From: Pseudomonas matsuisoli
Lineage (GTDB): Bacteria; Pseudomonadota; Gammaproteobacteria; Pseudomonadales; Pseudomonadaceae
DNA length: 64,000 nucleotides
Reading direction: 5' to 3'
NCBI RefSeq assembly: GCF_014647635.1
Contig: NZ_BMPO01000002.1
Coordinates: forward strand, 1-64,000
Shown: positions 63,363 through 64,000 of the stretch, one piece after another
Numbering within the stretch: the first letter of the stretch is position 1
Layout of the letters: each line of letters begins with the position of its first letter
The notes under the pieces: generated by a model
What the model was told of the DNA's origin: nothing
The model's database searches: none
Seen by the model: only the letters and a program-made list of their open reading frames with translations
Translations under genes and position numbers: made by a program

Positions 63363-64000
63363 ATGACCCAGGAAACCGGCGGCTTCGCCGCTCTCGGTAT
63401 TCATCCCAATGTACTGACCGCTATCACTGCGGTTGGCTATGAAGAGCCTTCTCCTATCCAGGCTCAAGCTATTCCCCAGATTCTTGCTGGTCACGACCTC
63501 ATCGGTCAGGCACAGACCGGTACGGGCAAGACCGCGGCATTCGCGCTGCCAATCCTGTCGCTGATCGACCCGGCCAAACGCGAGCCGCAGGCGCTTATCC
63601 TGGCGCCAACGCGCGAACTTGCGCTGCAGGTCGCCACGGCATTCGAAAGCTACTCCGTCAACCTGCCTGGCGTTAAGGTCGTAGCCGTGTACGGCGGCGC
63701 GCCCATGGGGCCGCAGCTCAAGGCGCTGCGTCAGGGCGCGCAGATCGTCGTGGCGACGCCAGGCCGCCTGTGCGATCACCTGCGTCGTGATGAAAAGCTG
63801 CTGAACACCGTTCGCCACCTCGTCCTCGACGAAGCGGATGAAATGTTGAAGCTTGGCTTTATGGACGATCTGGACGTCATTTTCGAGGCGCTGCCCGAGT
63901 CCCGTCAGAGTGTTCTGTTCTCCGCAACTCTGCCAGCTTCGATCCGCGGTATCGCGGAAAAGCACCTGCGCGAACCCAAGCACATCAAAATCGCGGCGAA
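63363..64000 (+). CDS. deaD: DEAD-box RNA helicase (DeaD/CsdA-like), partial
   Basis: The first 212 codons are in the window; the gene continues past the end. Translation shows the Q motif (GYEEPSPIQAQAI), Walker A AQTGTGKT, motif Ia APTRELALQ, TPGR, DEAD box as VLDEADEML, and SAT. The start GGFAALGIHPNVLTAI fits DeaD/CsdA-type helicases, which unwind RNA in ribosome assembly and cold adaptation. The ATG at 63363 has GAGG 7 nt upstream. Its C-terminal RNA-binding domain cannot be checked here. Confidence 0.9.
   Translation, partial: MTQETGGFAALGIHPNVLTAITAVGYEEPSPIQAQAIPQILAGHDLIGQAQTGTGKTAAFALPILSLIDPAKREPQALILAPTRELALQVATAFESYSVNLPGVKVVAVYGGAPMGPQLKALRQGAQIVVATPGRLCDHLRRDEKLLNTVRHLVLDEADEMLKLGFMDDLDVIFEALPESRQSVLFSATLPASIRGIAEKHLREPKHIKIAA

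Noticed and set aside
63138-63983. 281-codon open frame on the minus strand
   Set aside because: It is antisense to the start of the DEAD-box helicase, whose motifs are certain.

Overview
The window is ordinary, gene-dense proteobacterial chromosome with high G+C. It most likely comes from a gammaproteobacterium of the Pseudomonas group. Pointers are a DUF2790-type small exported protein, a 180-kDa-class NAD-glutamate dehydrogenase next to a MoxR/Bat operon, a fused glucosylglycerol-phosphate synthase/phosphatase, and many short REP palindromes with a CTCCTAC end. The genus is an inference from gene content and layout. I see no rRNA, tRNA, CRISPR array, prophage or insertion sequence.

Layout. 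1-6628: a terminator from an upstream gene, a small DUF2790 protein, then a tightly coupled four-gene minus-strand operon (6628 to 774). It encodes a Cys-rich TackOD1-like regulator with a degenerate GGDEF domain, a membrane GT2 polysaccharide synthase, a TolC-like outer-membrane protein fused to a TIM-barrel glycosidase-like domain, and a HlyD-type adaptor. A perfect TGTGA-N6-TCACA CRP/Vfr site lies upstream. This looks like a poorly described exopolysaccharide synthesis and secretion system and is the most interesting locus here. 7191-16708: orphan TRAP binding protein, stand-alone acetolactate synthase, ankyrin protein, pncB, a FabH-like ketosynthase, a TerC-family protein and an atypical pyruvate-kinase-like protein. 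16767-22261: an ABC importer operon that includes a cytoplasmic NPP-type phosphoesterase and a HAD phosphatase, suggesting import followed by dephosphorylation of an organophosphate. 22566-28240: MFS exporter and hrpA, which carries an in-frame inverted REP pair.

28517-37125: PAAR protein, nitronate monooxygenase, two AraC regulators, three short-chain dehydrogenases, an exported aldo/keto reductase and an AEC carrier; this is an accessory redox region. 37310-41030: YcaD-like MFS protein and GgpPS, an osmolyte (glucosylglycerol) module. 41254-43225: sugar isomerase-like TIM barrel and an HDOD protein. 43341-50078: six overlapping genes moxR-DUF58-DUF4381-batA-batBC-batD. 50207-57458: chemoreceptor and NAD-glutamate dehydrogenase. 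57704-64000: divergent LysR and D-tartrate dehydratase, TauE/SafE permease, YcaQ-type DNA glycosylase, spermidine-synthase-like protein, and the start of a DEAD-box helicase that runs off the window.

Several repeat families occur between genes (a 24-nt REP with CTCCTAC and GATCGCC ends, a TGTGGGA/CCCGCGA REP, and a larger GGTGGATTA-TAATCCACC palindrome), but no REP-associated transposase is present in the window.
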